A stretch of 64,000 bases of DNA from contig JASGHO010000001.1 in NCBI GenBank assembly GCA_047602305.1, forward strand, positions 3,224,001 through 3,288,000, given 5' to 3'. The stretch is from Ancrocorticia sp047602305. Its GTDB lineage: Bacteria > Actinomycetota > Actinomycetes > Actinomycetales > Actinomycetaceae. Shown piece after piece: positions 1 through 7,057 of this stretch. How positions within the stretch are numbered: position 1 is the first letter of the stretch; the number at the start of each line of letters is the position of its first letter. A program made the position numbers and the translations under genes. Under the pieces are notes generated by a model. The model was not told the origin of the DNA, did not search any database, and was given only the letters and a program-made list of their open reading frames with translations.

Positions 1-412
1 CCGCCGCCGAAGAACCAAGGCCGCGCTGCTGCGGGAAATCCGACGCGGTGGTGATATGGATCCGAGCACCTGGATGGCCCACAAAATCCAACGCAACATC
101 CACCGCCCGCAGCACGCTTCCGAAATGAGCCGGAGCTTCTCGCATCGGACCAGACCAGCCGAGGCTCGTCAGGGTACTTTGAGCAGCAGGCTCCATAACA
201 CTCATAGCACCCGCAGCTGAGCCGCCAACGACCGAGCTACCGGGCCCACCAGCTACTGGACCCGAGGCGCCGTCGTCGACCCGTTCAGCCTGGGCCGTCA
301 TACGAAGCGAATGCAGCGGCATGGCGATGGCCGGGTAGCCGTACACCACGGAATGCTCGCCGAAGAGGATGATCTTGGCCGAGGTATGGCCGTGTCCGAT
401 GTGGGGAGTCAC
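1..412 (-). CDS. mvk: mevalonate kinase, 5' part (cut by window edge)
   Basis: This is the N-terminal 137 codons of a GHMP-family kinase that continues beyond the left edge. The GTG start at 412-410 is preceded by AGAAGGAG at a normal distance. The first motif reads AKIILFGEHSVVYGYPAIA, the mevalonate kinase version of the GHMP substrate site (galactokinases have GEHTDYN here). The ATP-binding glycine-rich motif QQRGLGSSAA appears near the cut. Between them, residues about 46-80 form a Gly/Ala/Ser-rich insert (DDGASGPVAGGPGSS) that looks low-complexity and contains one copy of the GACGACGGCGCC word. The enzyme phosphorylates mevalonate in the mevalonate route to isoprenoids. Other pathway genes would be expected just left of the window. 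The family call is firm; substrate rests on the motif. Confidence 0.85.
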   Translation of the reverse strand, partial: MTPHIGHGHTSAKIILFGEHSVVYGYPAIAMPLHSLRMTAQAERVDDGASGPVAGGPGSSVVGGSAAGAMSVMEPAAQSTLTSLGWSGPMREAPAHFGSVLRAVDVALDFVGHPGARIHITTASDFPQQRGLGSSAA

Positions 413-423
413 GAAACTCCTTC

Positions 424-1776
424 TCATAGCAGGTTCTGAACGATCCAAGGAGAAGCATATAGCGTCATGAACTGTACGCCGTAGCCCACACCCAGCTTGT
501 TGAAGGTACCGCAGGCGATACCCACGAGAAGAACGCCGAAAATGTTGGCCACACCGGCGTCCAGGTAGGCCAGCAGCAGGATGAAACCAACGAACAGCCC
601 GAGTACCGCCTCGTGAGGAATGTAGCGCATCACGAAGTAGGTGATCTGGTAGGAGTAGCGGACGGCGATGATGTAGGTGGCCACCAAGGCGAGCGCCGCA
701 CCGAGAACCACTGCCGTGATGAACTGACCGGTGGAAAGCATGTGGTGCAGGTTGTTCTCCAAGGAGAGCACCGGCGGGGCGTTAAACAGGGCCTGAGCAG
801 GGCCGATAGCCACGGGGGAAAGCGGGATTCCGATGGCCAGCAGCGGAATGATCGTGCCCGAAAGATAGGTGGAGTGCGCGAGCCCGTTCATCGCCGTGAT
901 CGAACGATTGGCCTTGGTGATGCGGTCTCCGCTGCGCCCTTCGGCGGCCTTGCCAAGCAGGAATACCAAGCCGACCGGGCTGAGGAAGAACAACGGCGTG
1001 GACACCAGGGACCAGAACGCGGTGCTCCCAGCCTCGCTCTTGGTGAGGATCTGGTTGGGGACGAGGGACTGCCCGGCCATGTCTTGGCGCGAAATGTCCA
1101 GCTTGACGGGCTGGCGGCGCGGCATCGCCTCGCGGCTCTTGCGATTGAGAAGGGCCAGGATGGACACCAGCATGGGGCCGATGGTGATACCGAGGAAGAA
1201 GGAGACGGAGATGTTGCCGTCTTCGGGGATGACGCCGCGGTCGCGGTAGAGCGAGAGCAGACCCTGGAACAGCAGGGACATGGGGATGATGGCGAGGAGG
1301 GAGAGCAGGCGGTTCTTGCCCAGCAGGGAAAGAACGATAGCGCCGAAAACGAACAGCAACGCGCCGTACTGGCGCAGCGTCTCCGCATACGGGGTGATCG
1401 CGGTGGCGATGGCCAAGCTGACCGGGATCGCCACGATGGTGCCGATGGCGCTACCCGCAGCCATCTTCTTGATGGTCTCGGCGGCCCTGCCCTGGCTCTT
1501 GAGATAGAGCGCGTGCTCCATCATCGGCGTGGACAACACTCCGCCCGGCAGGCCCACGAGGGCCGTGGGAATGGCGTTGGTGAGATCGAGGGTGACGATC
1601 GCCGCGATGAAGAACGTCAGTACCACGATTGGGTCGACGCCGGCGAGTACCAACGCGAGAGTGACCGGCACCAACACACTGGTCTCGTCCGTACCAGGAA
1701 TGAAGCCGATGAAGGTGTAGAGCAAGATCGCGGCGATAGCCGCGATCGGCATCTGGAGAAGGAGAGGGATGTCCAT
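424..1776 (-). CDS. TctA-family tripartite tricarboxylate transporter permease
   Basis: A 450-residue polytopic membrane protein of the TctA family, the large permease of tripartite tricarboxylate transporters. Seen in the sequence: the N-terminal GFIPGTDETS segment, equivalent to the conserved Pro-Gly-Thr loop of the family, the IPTALVGLPGGVLSTPMM loop, and about ten to twelve hydrophobic segments. Length fits, being slightly short of the usual 490-510. Its start codon overlaps the stop of the upstream small membrane gene (ATGA type), so the two are translationally coupled. No TctC solute-binding gene is visible; the next gene downstream is mevalonate kinase, 11 nt away, so all three may share one transcript. 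The substrate (citrate or another carboxylate) cannot be told from sequence. Confidence 0.8.
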   Translation of the reverse strand: MDIPLLLQMPIAAIAAILLYTFIGFIPGTDETSVLVPVTLALVLAGVDPIVVLTFFIAAIVTLDLTNAIPTALVGLPGGVLSTPMMEHALYLKSQGRAAETIKKMAAGSAIGTIVAIPVSLAIATAITPYAETLRQYGALLFVFGAIVLSLLGKNRLLSLLAIIPMSLLFQGLLSLYRDRGVIPEDGNISVSFFLGITIGPMLVSILALLNRKSREAMPRRQPVKLDISRQDMAGQSLVPNQILTKSEAGSTAFWSLVSTPLFFLSPVGLVFLLGKAAEGRSGDRITKANRSITAMNGLAHSTYLSGTIIPLLAIGIPLSPVAIGPAQALFNAPPVLSLENNLHHMLSTGQFITAVVLGAALALVATYIIAVRYSYQITYFVMRYIPHEAVLGLFVGFILLLAYLDAGVANIFGVLLVGIACGTFNKLGVGYGVQFMTLYASPWIVQNLL

Positions 1777-2165
1777 TAGAGCGCGGCTCCAGTCACGGCG
1801 TTCGCATCAGTTCCTGCATTCGTGCTGAGCTGCGATGCGGCCAGTGCCGAATCGGCAGAACTGTCGGCTACGGAACTATCGGTTGCAGAACCGCTGGCAG
1901 ACTCACCTGCCTCAATGATTCGCACCGCACGCTTGGGGGAAAACACCACCGCGCAGATGATGAAACCTAGGACGGAACCACCCAGACCCCAGAAAAACAG
2001 ACTGGCGGAGAGGAAGGTGGCAATGAGCAGGGCTGCGACGGTGGAGCCACCACAGATGGCAAGCGACCACGTCAGGTCGCGAGGCGACACCAAATCGTTC
2101 CATACTTCGATGTACTCTTCGCTGGAATCGACCTGGCGCGCACCAATAACTTCGGCTTTGGACAT
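1776..2165 (-). CDS. small membrane protein, probable TctB-like partner
   Basis: A 129-residue protein with a hydrophilic N-terminus, two closely spaced hydrophobic segments (residues about 30-73), and a Ser/Ala/Asp-rich tail (repeated ADSSADSALAAS-like text) that looks disordered. It lies immediately upstream of and overlaps the TctA-like gene, the usual position of the small TctB subunit, but it is shorter than typical TctB and has about two rather than four membrane spans, so the assignment rests on context. The ATG at 2165 lies 8 nt after a -10 box (TACCCT, complement of 2174-2179) with a -35 box TTGTCA 17 bp further up, so the mRNA may be leaderless. Confidence 0.6.
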   Translation of the reverse strand: MSKAEVIGARQVDSSEEYIEVWNDLVSPRDLTWSLAICGGSTVAALLIATFLSASLFFWGLGGSVLGFIICAVVFSPKRAVRIIEAGESASGSATDSSVADSSADSALAASQLSTNAGTDANAVTGAAL

Positions 2166-2194
2166 GGTTACAAAGGGTAGTAGTCAGAAGGGCC

Positions 2195-2242
2195 CTTGAC
2201 AATGATGTACAAGGCCATCTCGACACTTGACAAACTATGTAC
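2195..2242 (-). promoter_or_regulatory. two direct repeats at the TctA/TctB promoter
   Basis: On the plus strand CTTGACAATGATGTAC (2195-2210) and CTTGACAAACTATGTAC (2226-2242) are near copies spaced 31 bp, about three helical turns. The first copy covers the -35 box (TTGTCA on the minus strand, 2197-2202) of the promoter for the small membrane gene and the permease. This is the expected arrangement for a repressor or activator binding twice on one DNA face. The regulator is not in the window. Confidence 0.5.
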
Positions 2243-2560
2243 CGGAAAGTATCAAAGATCGATCCTGCGAGGCCAGAAGCTCCGACTTTGCAAATGTCTG
2301 CATGTAGCTCGCAGTGAAGTCACAATAAAATGTTGTGGACGCCACGCTTGGCCCGCTCGGGCATCGCGCTCGGTTGCTGTGGCTGCCAGATCAGCTGGCC
2401 GCCCGGTTGTGCGCTAGCCAGATCACGCAGGCGCCAAGTTACTTGCTCCCGTGATCGCCCGGCTGGCCCGCGCCCGATTACTTGGCCGCCAGATTGCTCG
2501 CTCCCGCGATGCCCTGCACCTGGCCGCTCCTGGCGCCCGCCGAGCTTGTCGGTGCAACAC
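2243..2560. other. intergenic region with degenerate short repeats
   Basis: No supported gene in this stretch between the transporter promoter and the 3' end of the NYN gene. From about 2350 to 2545 the sequence is built of related GC-rich words; for example, read on the minus strand, GGGAGCGAGCAATCTGGCGG and GGGAGCAAGTAACTTGGCGC match at 16 of 20 positions. It resembles a decayed tandem repeat downstream of the NYN stop. Overlapping open frames on both strands have no recognisable content. Confidence 0.4.
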
Positions 2561-3553
2561 CTAGTCAGTCTCGTCGACTGCCCTCCAGAACTCCGCGCGC
2601 AACTCCTGCCGCGCCCAGAGCGGGATGTCGTAGACATCGCACGTATTGGACAGATCGGCGAGCAGAATACGGTCGATCTCCGGCGGGATCGAGGGCCTGT
2701 CGCGGGCCAGATCGAAGATGTCCTGATCCGAGGCGGTGCGGTTCCACACGGTGTATGTGCGCCGCGCAACCTCCTCAATGGTCTCGTGTGGAATCTCCGC
2801 CGAGTAGGCCTCGGGAATATCCTTCGGATCCCACGTCGAGGAGTAGACCAGCTCGTGCGAGGTGATCGGGAGGGGAGCTTCCTTGCGCGGCGGCAGCGGA
2901 ATCGGCGTCACCTTCGACGATCCAGGCAGACGCGGCTTCGCCAGCACCGCCGGAGTGGGCTTGGACGCCTTCATCGGAGCCTCGGCCACCCGCTTGGTAA
3001 TAACGCTCGGTGCCTCGGTTACAGATTCAGAAATGTACTGCGGATCGATGAGAAGAACACCGTCCGCGGCAAGGGTCAGATTTTGGGCCACGGCGAACGG
3101 AACCTCATCATTATCCGCCTGCGGAACCGCCAAAACCTTGACTCGTAGACCCAACTGCTGGGCGTCTTCAACCGCTTCGGTGAGGTCGTCGTCGCCAGAA
3201 ATAACGTAAGCAAACTCGACAGTGTGGTTGACGGCCATGAGGAGAAGATCGAGGCCGAGGCGAAGATCGACGCCCTTCTGCTCACCATACGTGTTGATAC
3301 GGCCCATGCGCAGTTTGACGCCGTTGAGGTTGCCGATACGGCGCTGGTCGGAATCGGGCCGACCGTCGCGGCCGCCGTCGTACCACAGGACACGCAGCAG
3401 GCTCGCGCCGCACTCGGCCTCCGCCTGTTCGAGCAGACGCCCGATCAGCTTCTCCTCGTCAACTTTCACGGCGCCGCGGTACGACGACCCGGATATGCGG
3501 GTTGCCAAAGCGGCATAGAAGTATCCGGCGTCCACGAGCACTGCGTATCTCAT
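2561..3553 (-). CDS. NYN-domain (LabA/DUF88-type) protein, putative nuclease
   Basis: A 330-residue protein with an N-terminal NYN domain of the PIN-like nuclease superfamily (residues 1 to about 165). The acidic residues expected for metal binding are visible: the first in VLVDAGYF near the start, then WYDGG, KGVDLRLGLDL and the ISGDDDLTEAVEDA segment. The C-terminal half has a proline-rich, charged linker and a helical segment (HETIEEVARRTYTVWNRT) that may be a small additional domain of the LabA-type C-terminal region. I chose the ATG at 3553: a -10 box TAGACT (complement of 3562-3567) lies 8 nt upstream, fitting a leaderless mRNA; a TTG three codons earlier is the alternative. Likely acts on RNA; the target is unknown. 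It is divergent from the FAH gene across the GTGTGG microsatellite. Confidence 0.75.
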   Translation of the reverse strand: MRYAVLVDAGYFYAALATRISGSSYRGAVKVDEEKLIGRLLEQAEAECGASLLRVLWYDGGRDGRPDSDQRRIGNLNGVKLRMGRINTYGEQKGVDLRLGLDLLLMAVNHTVEFAYVISGDDDLTEAVEDAQQLGLRVKVLAVPQADNDEVPFAVAQNLTLAADGVLLIDPQYISESVTEAPSVITKRVAEAPMKASKPTPAVLAKPRLPGSSKVTPIPLPPRKEAPLPITSHELVYSSTWDPKDIPEAYSAEIPHETIEEVARRTYTVWNRTASDQDIFDLARDRPSIPPEIDRILLADLSNTCDVYDIPLWARQELRAEFWRAVDETD

Positions 3554-3665
3554 AGTGGTCAAGTCTATTGGTTGCGGCTGGATCGTGCGGGCGCATCGCC
3601 GTCATCGCCCGAAATCGACGCTATCGGCGAACGGACGACGACTGTGTGGCGATTGGTTGTATGTC

Positions 3666-3753
3666 GTGGGTGTGGGTGTGGGTGTGGGTGTGGGTGTGGG
3701 TGTGGGTGTGGGTGTGGGTGTGGGTGTGGGTGTGGGTGTGGGTGTGGGTGTGG
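3666..3753. repeat. (GTGTGG)n hexanucleotide microsatellite
   Basis: About 14-15 uninterrupted copies of a GTGTGG/GGGTGT hexamer, 88 bp, sit between the start of the NYN gene (3553, leftward) and the start of the FAH gene (3824, rightward). The right end is roughly 60 bp upstream of the FAH -10 box (TAGGCT, 3813-3818). Perfect long hexamer arrays are prone to slipped-strand changes in copy number. Reading frames through it encode only Val-Gly, Val-Trp or Pro-His dipeptide runs and are not believed to be genes. Confidence 0.95.
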
Positions 3754-3823
3754 TCGGGTTAGATGCGGTGGGCTGGGTTGGGTGAAGCGGTGCGGAGCGC
3801 GGAGCGGGGCGCTAGGCTGAAGT

Positions 3824-4624
3824 ATGCGCATTGCTCACTTCAGTGACAGAGGGGCCGCCCAGTTCGGCCTCGTAACGGATGATCTTCTCAGTATCGAAGT
3901 CCTTGTTGGGGACCCGCTGCGAGGCGGCGTGGCGAGGACCGGTGAGGTTCTGGCTCTGGAAGACGTCCGGCTTCTGCCGCCGGTTGCCAATCCGTCGAAG
4001 ATCATTGGCATCGGGAGAAACTACGTCGCGCACATCGAGGAGCTCGGGAATCAGGTGCCCATCGAGCCGATGATCTTTCTCAAACCTGCCACCTCGTTGA
4101 TCGGGTCGGGAGAATCGATTGTGCTGCCGCGCTGGTCCGAGCACGTGGACCACGAGGCTGAGCTTGCTGTGGTGATTGGTCAGTGCGCGAAAGATGTGGC
4201 TGTGCAGGACGTGGATCGTGTGGTGTTTGGTTACACAGCTGCCAACGATGTCTCGGCGCGCGACATCCAGAAGCGCGATGGCCAGTGGGCGCGCGCCAAG
4301 GGATTCGACACCGCCTGCCCGCTCGGGCCGTGGATCGTCACGCCGGACGGGCTGGCGGAGGCCGGGCTCGATGTGGCGGACCTGCGTGTGAGTGGCAGCG
4401 TCAACGGGGTTGTGAAACAGAATGAATCCACGGCGCTCATGATCAACTCGGTGCGCGAGCTGATCTCCTTTGTGTCCAGCGCATTTACGCTACTTCCGGG
4501 CGACATCATCCTCACCGGCACGCCCGCGGGCGTGAGCCAGCTGAGCGGTGGCGACGTGGTGGAGATTGAGGTTGAGGGCATCGGGAAGCTCACCAACCCG
4601 GTAGCGGGGCCGATTTTGAAGTAG
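3824..4624 (+). CDS. fumarylacetoacetate hydrolase (FAH) family protein
   Basis: A 266-residue enzyme of the FAH superfamily (hydrolases, hydratases, decarboxylases and isomerases of 2-oxo acids such as 2-oxohept-3-enedioate). The N-terminal 60 residues form the usual short leading domain. The catalytic domain starts at SKIIGIGRNYVAHIEELG and shows the metal-binding acidic residues in DHEAELAVVIG and AANDVSARDIQKRD, plus the TGTPAGV loop near residue 240. Length is typical. The ATG follows a -10 box TAGGCT by 5 nt and there is no ribosome-binding site, suggesting a leaderless message. It stands alone and is followed by a strong hairpin. The exact substrate cannot be inferred. Confidence 0.85.
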   Translation: MRIAHFSDRGAAQFGLVTDDLLSIEVLVGDPLRGGVARTGEVLALEDVRLLPPVANPSKIIGIGRNYVAHIEELGNQVPIEPMIFLKPATSLIGSGESIVLPRWSEHVDHEAELAVVIGQCAKDVAVQDVDRVVFGYTAANDVSARDIQKRDGQWARAKGFDTACPLGPWIVTPDGLAEAGLDVADLRVSGSVNGVVKQNESTALMINSVRELISFVSSAFTLLPGDIILTGTPAGVSQLSGGDVVEIEVEGIGKLTNPVAGPILK

Positions 4625-4644
4625 CCGCAACATTTGGTTGCTCT

Positions 4645-4684
4645 ATATGGACCGCGCGGCAAATAGTTGCCGCGCGGTCCATAT
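4645..4684. terminator. perfect 18-bp hairpin after the FAH gene
   Basis: Arms 4645-4662 and 4667-4684 are perfectly complementary with an ATAG loop. It starts 20 nt after the FAH stop codon. There is no long T tract, so it may act as a GC-rich terminator or as an mRNA 3' end stabiliser. Since the next gene on the right is convergent, it could serve one or both directions. Confidence 0.75.
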
Positions 4685-4703
4685 CCGACAATGAAATGTT
4701 TCT

Positions 4704-4740
4704 GAAGGCTCTGAGGTTCTGAAAGTTCTGAGGTTCTGGG
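4704..4740. repeat. short direct repeats TTCTGAGGTTCTG
   Basis: Three or four imperfect copies of a CTGAGGTTCTGAAAG-type word lie in tandem in the spacer between the FAH hairpin and the nonamer repeat at the 3' end of the HAD gene. No coding potential is seen. Confidence 0.5.
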
Positions 4741-4790
4741 GCTTCCTGGACCCGGTCTCTCGGTTGCTTTAACGTCCGTTCAGATTGCCC

Positions 4791-4871
4791 AAGCAGGCCG
4801 AGCTAACCGAGCTAACCGAGCAGGCCGAGCTAACCGAGCTAACCGAGCAGGCCGAGCTAACCGAGCAGGCC
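4791..4871. repeat. tandem nonamer array containing the stop codon of the HAD gene
   Basis: The array is made of 9-bp words GAGCAGGCC and GAGCTAACC, grouped as 27-bp units: roughly two full units (4791-4817, 4818-4844), a shortened one (4845-4862), and a final GAGCAGGCC inside the coding sequence. Read on the minus strand the words are GGCCTGCTC and GGTTAGCTC, in frame with the adjacent HAD gene, so the C-terminal Leu-Gly-Leu-Leu-Gly-stop is itself the repeat and the TAG is repeated downstream. Copy-number changes outside the gene therefore leave the protein end unchanged. Confidence 0.9.
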
Positions 4872-5693
4872 GAGGTGCTCGAATGCCTGGTAGAGCCCGT
4901 CGTGCTCAACGTCTGCGGTCACGTAATCCGCGATCGCCTTGATCTCATCGGAGCCATTGCCCATCGCGATTCCGACGGCGCAGTATTCGAGCATGGGGAT
5001 GTCGATGGCGGCGTCGCCGGCGCCCACGGTGTCGGCCTTGGATGCCCCGAGATGCGCGAGCAGTACATCGATGGCGTGGGCCTTGTTGATGTTGGCCACG
5101 CCGAGATCTCCGAAGAGCGCCAGTTCGTCGCGGCCGCCCCATGTGCCGGCCTTGAGCTGCGGGAATGCTTCCTTGGCGTCGAGGTAGTCCTGGTAGCTGG
5201 AGAGGACGAAGCTGATCTTGTTGATGTCGTCGCGATAGAGATCGGCGCCGTAGATCATCTCAGGGAATACTTCGTCCACATTGACGGTGTCCGCGTCCGC
5301 GCGGCCCTTGCCTGCGGAGTAGGCGCGGATCGCGGGCAGGGCTCCGGTGAGGAAGTCGGGGCTGCCGTACAGTCCCGAGTTGGCTTCGAGGTAGAACGCC
5401 AAGCCGCGCTCATTCAGCCAGTCCACGATGGCGGTGCATTCGCCCCGTGTCAAGCTCTGGTGCATGACAACCTCGCCATCATCCTCAACGTAGGAACCAT
5501 TGCCGCCGATCATTCCATCGATGCCGATGTCCCAGAGTTCCTGGTACATCTCGGCGCGGCTGCGTCCGGTGGTCAGGTAGACGCGATGGCCCGCTTCGCG
5601 CGCGAGGCGGATCGCGCGGACTGCGGACTCGGGCAGGTTGTTCCTGTAATCCACGAGTGTTCCATCGACGTCGAGGAAGATGATGCGTGGCAT
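4857..5693 (-). CDS. Cof-type HAD-IIB family phosphatase
   Basis: A 278-residue hydrolase of the HAD superfamily, IIB (Cof) type. Motif I is FLDVDGTLV with the nucleophile Asp and the acid/base Asp two residues on. Motif II is YLTTGRSR, the type IIB cap spans about residues 80-190, and motif IV is GDAAIDIPML near residue 215, followed by the typical NGSDEIKAIADYVT segment. Such enzymes dephosphorylate sugar phosphates, pyridoxal phosphate or flavin precursors; the substrate here is not predictable. The ATG at 5693 has AAGAGAAAG upstream as a weak ribosome site. A GACGTACGTAAC word at 5764-5775 upstream resembles the palindromes near the neighbouring sugar genes. The 3' end is the tandem repeat described separately. 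Confidence 0.85.
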   Translation of the reverse strand: MPRIIFLDVDGTLVDYRNNLPESAVRAIRLAREAGHRVYLTTGRSRAEMYQELWDIGIDGMIGGNGSYVEDDGEVVMHQSLTRGECTAIVDWLNERGLAFYLEANSGLYGSPDFLTGALPAIRAYSAGKGRADADTVNVDEVFPEMIYGADLYRDDINKISFVLSSYQDYLDAKEAFPQLKAGTWGGRDELALFGDLGVANINKAHAIDVLLAHLGASKADTVGAGDAAIDIPMLEYCAVGIAMGNGSDEIKAIADYVTADVEHDGLYQAFEHLGLLG

Positions 5694-5816
5694 GGTGGTT
5701 CGCTTTCTCTTGGGGTGTGAAGTGGCTGGGGAATGCCGGGAAGGTGAGTCGTATGTGAGTGGTGACGTACGTAACGAAGTGTATTCGGACGAAAGATCTG
5801 CGGGGCGAGAACGCTG

Positions 5817-6398
5817 TTAGATCTCCCGGATGATGCGCGCGGGATTCCCGACGGCGACGACGTTGGCCGGGACATCCTTGGTCACCACAGCGCCGGCACC
5901 GATGACGCTGTTGTCTCCGATGGTTACTCCGGGGCAAACGATGACACCACCTCCGAGCCAGACGTTGTTGCCGATCGTGATGGGTTCGGCGGCCTCCAGC
6001 TTGTCCCGGCGAGGTTCGGGATCGATGGGGTGTGTGGGTGTAAGAAGCTGGACATTTGGGCCGATCTGGCAGTCTTCACCGATCGTGATCCTAGCGATGT
6101 CGGGGGCCGTCAGATTGTAGTTGATGAACGTGCGAGCTCCCACAGAGATGTTCTTGCCGCGACTGACATACAACGGAGGTTTGATGTAGGCGTCGTCGCC
6201 GAGTTGGTCGAGAAGATCGGAGAGTAGTTGACGGCCTCCAGCTAAACCTGCGACTTCCACGCGAAAGTAGAACTCGGATAGTTGCCGAGCGCGGAGCGAT
6301 CGGCGCTTGTTCTCGGGATCGTCTGCGATATAGAGGTCTCCGGCGAGCATGCGTTCCCTGTTGGTGCGCGGGTCACCCGCAAAATACTTGTCACCCAT
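5817..6398 (-). CDS. maltose/galactoside O-acetyltransferase family protein
   Basis: A 193-residue left-handed beta-helix acyltransferase of the LacA/Maa family. The N-terminal Mac domain reads MGDKYFAGDPRTNRERMLAG and is followed by hexapeptide repeats from about residue 80 (ITIGEDCQIGPNVQLLTPTH, ITIGNNVWLGGGVIVCPGVT, IGAGAVVTKDVPANVV). His in TPTHPID is the expected catalytic residue. It transfers acetyl from acetyl-CoA to a sugar hydroxyl. Length is typical. The ATG is 6 nt after a -10 box (TAGGCT, complement of 6405-6410), so probably leaderless. The ACGTACGT palindrome at 6419-6441 overlaps its -35 region, suggesting regulation together with the alpha-glucosidase. Confidence 0.85.
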   Translation of the reverse strand: MGDKYFAGDPRTNRERMLAGDLYIADDPENKRRSLRARQLSEFYFRVEVAGLAGGRQLLSDLLDQLGDDAYIKPPLYVSRGKNISVGARTFINYNLTAPDIARITIGEDCQIGPNVQLLTPTHPIDPEPRRDKLEAAEPITIGNNVWLGGGVIVCPGVTIGDNSVIGAGAVVTKDVPANVVAVGNPARIIREI

Positions 6399-6418
6399 AC
6401 GACTAGCCTAATGCTTAT

Positions 6419-6441
6419 AAGTACGTTCGTACGTACGTATT
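6419..6441. promoter_or_regulatory. ACGTACGT palindromic operator candidate (acetyltransferase side)
   Basis: The sequence AAGTACGTTCGTACGTACGT and following bases contain overlapping self-complementary words (GTACGTAC, ACGTACGT). It sits over the -35 region of the leftward acetyltransferase promoter. A related sequence lies upstream of the alpha-glucosidase at about 6811-6843 and a shorter one upstream of the HAD gene at 5764-5775. Confidence 0.55.
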
Positions 6442-6481
6442 GTGTGATGTGGCCGTCACTTTTAGGAGGAGTTGTTGCGAT

Positions 6482-6721
6482 TCACTCTCCGCCAGATTGT
6501 GGCACCGTGGCCTTCGAGGGGGTGGTCCGTGTCCTGTCGGGTGCGAGACCGACGATACGGTTGACGGCCTCGACGACTTCTTGCGGGTTACGTTCCTCCA
6601 CGTCGAGAGCGCGGTGGATGGAGAGACCTTCCGTCATTGCGTCGAGTATTTTGGCCGTCTCGGGGTCGTTTCGCCGTTGCCTGCGTGCTCCTTGAGGTCT
6701 TTGGGCTGCTGGATTCGTCAT
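6482..6721 (-). CDS. small hypothetical protein (79 aa)
   Basis: Not recognised. From the ATG at 6721 (preceded by GGGGA about 12 nt upstream) the protein is a very basic N-terminus (AAQRPQGARRQRRND), a short predicted helix pair (ETAKILDAMTEGLSIHRALD and PQEVVEAVNRIVGL), then a polar tail. The frame extends upstream to a TTG at 6802 without better support. It sits between the two ACGTACGT palindromes and in the same direction as the acetyltransferase. The two amphipathic helices could form a small DNA-associated fold, but there is no real evidence for that. Codon use is weaker than that of its neighbours. Confidence 0.4.
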   Translation of the reverse strand: MTNPAAQRPQGARRQRRNDPETAKILDAMTEGLSIHRALDVEERNPQEVVEAVNRIVGLAPDRTRTTPSKATVPQSGGE

Positions 6722-6810
6722 CTTTATGTCCCCGTTGAGTGTGTCTTGTTGGAAGCTGCTGGTGAGAGTGCTTGCTTTCCTTGTTGTAACAGTACCAATC
6801 AAAACATGTG

Positions 6811-6843
6811 GACGTACGTACTAATAGTTATGTACGATCGTTC
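6811..6843. promoter_or_regulatory. ACGTACGT-type operator candidate upstream of the alpha-glucosidase
   Basis: ACGTACGTAC at about 6812-6821 and GTACGATCGTTC at 6832-6843 flank an AT-rich core TAATAGTTAT. The two halves are related to the word at 6419-6441 (GTACGTTCGTACGTAC). It lies over the likely promoter of the rightward glucosidase transcript. A LacI- or TetR-type regulator would fit; none is encoded nearby. Confidence 0.5.
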
Positions 6844-7057
6844 TTATGGGTGGCGGTTCCGTCGGAAGGGGATCCCAGATGACCCGCGCCCTCATCTCCC
6901 GGCTAACCGCTCCTCCACATCTCCTCGGATTCCTCAACCTATCTCTTCCCAAGACCGTCATCTTTCCCAAGACTGTCTCTTCCCCACAACCGTTATTCGG
7001 TTTCTCAATCACCAACAAGATCTCCTCTCAATACCCCTGCCTCCGAAAGGTCCTCTC
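6844..7057 (+). other. long 5' leader of the alpha-glucosidase gene
   Basis: About 210 nt separate the operator-like sequence from the chosen TTG start. The strand is C- and T-rich and includes near-copies CTCTTCCCAAGACCGTCATC and CTTTCCCAAGACTGTCTCTT (about 6944-6985). Open frames cross it in two phases, but neither resembles the GH13 family, so I treat it as leader rather than coding sequence. Confidence 0.4.

Noticed and set aside
1..412. Galactokinase as the identity of the GHMP kinase fragment
   Set aside because: The first motif reads GEHSVVYGYPAIA, the mevalonate kinase form, not the GEHTDYN form of galactokinases.
613..1779. Long plus-strand frame opposite the TctA-like gene
   Set aside because: The protein is a charged, low-hydrophobicity string with no family; the minus strand encodes a clear membrane permease over the same bases.
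2330..3148. Plus-strand frame over the NYN gene 3' half
   Set aside because: Arg- and Gly-rich shadow typical of high-GC DNA; the minus strand carries the NYN motifs.
3555..3831. Frames encoding Val-Gly, Val-Trp or Pro-His dipeptide runs
   Set aside because: They are the reading frames of the GTGTGG microsatellite and have no independent support.
6440..7057. N-terminal extension of the alpha-glucosidase frame by about 200 codons
   Set aside because: This part does not resemble GH13 enzymes, and a TTG with AAAGG upstream at 7058 gives the usual length.
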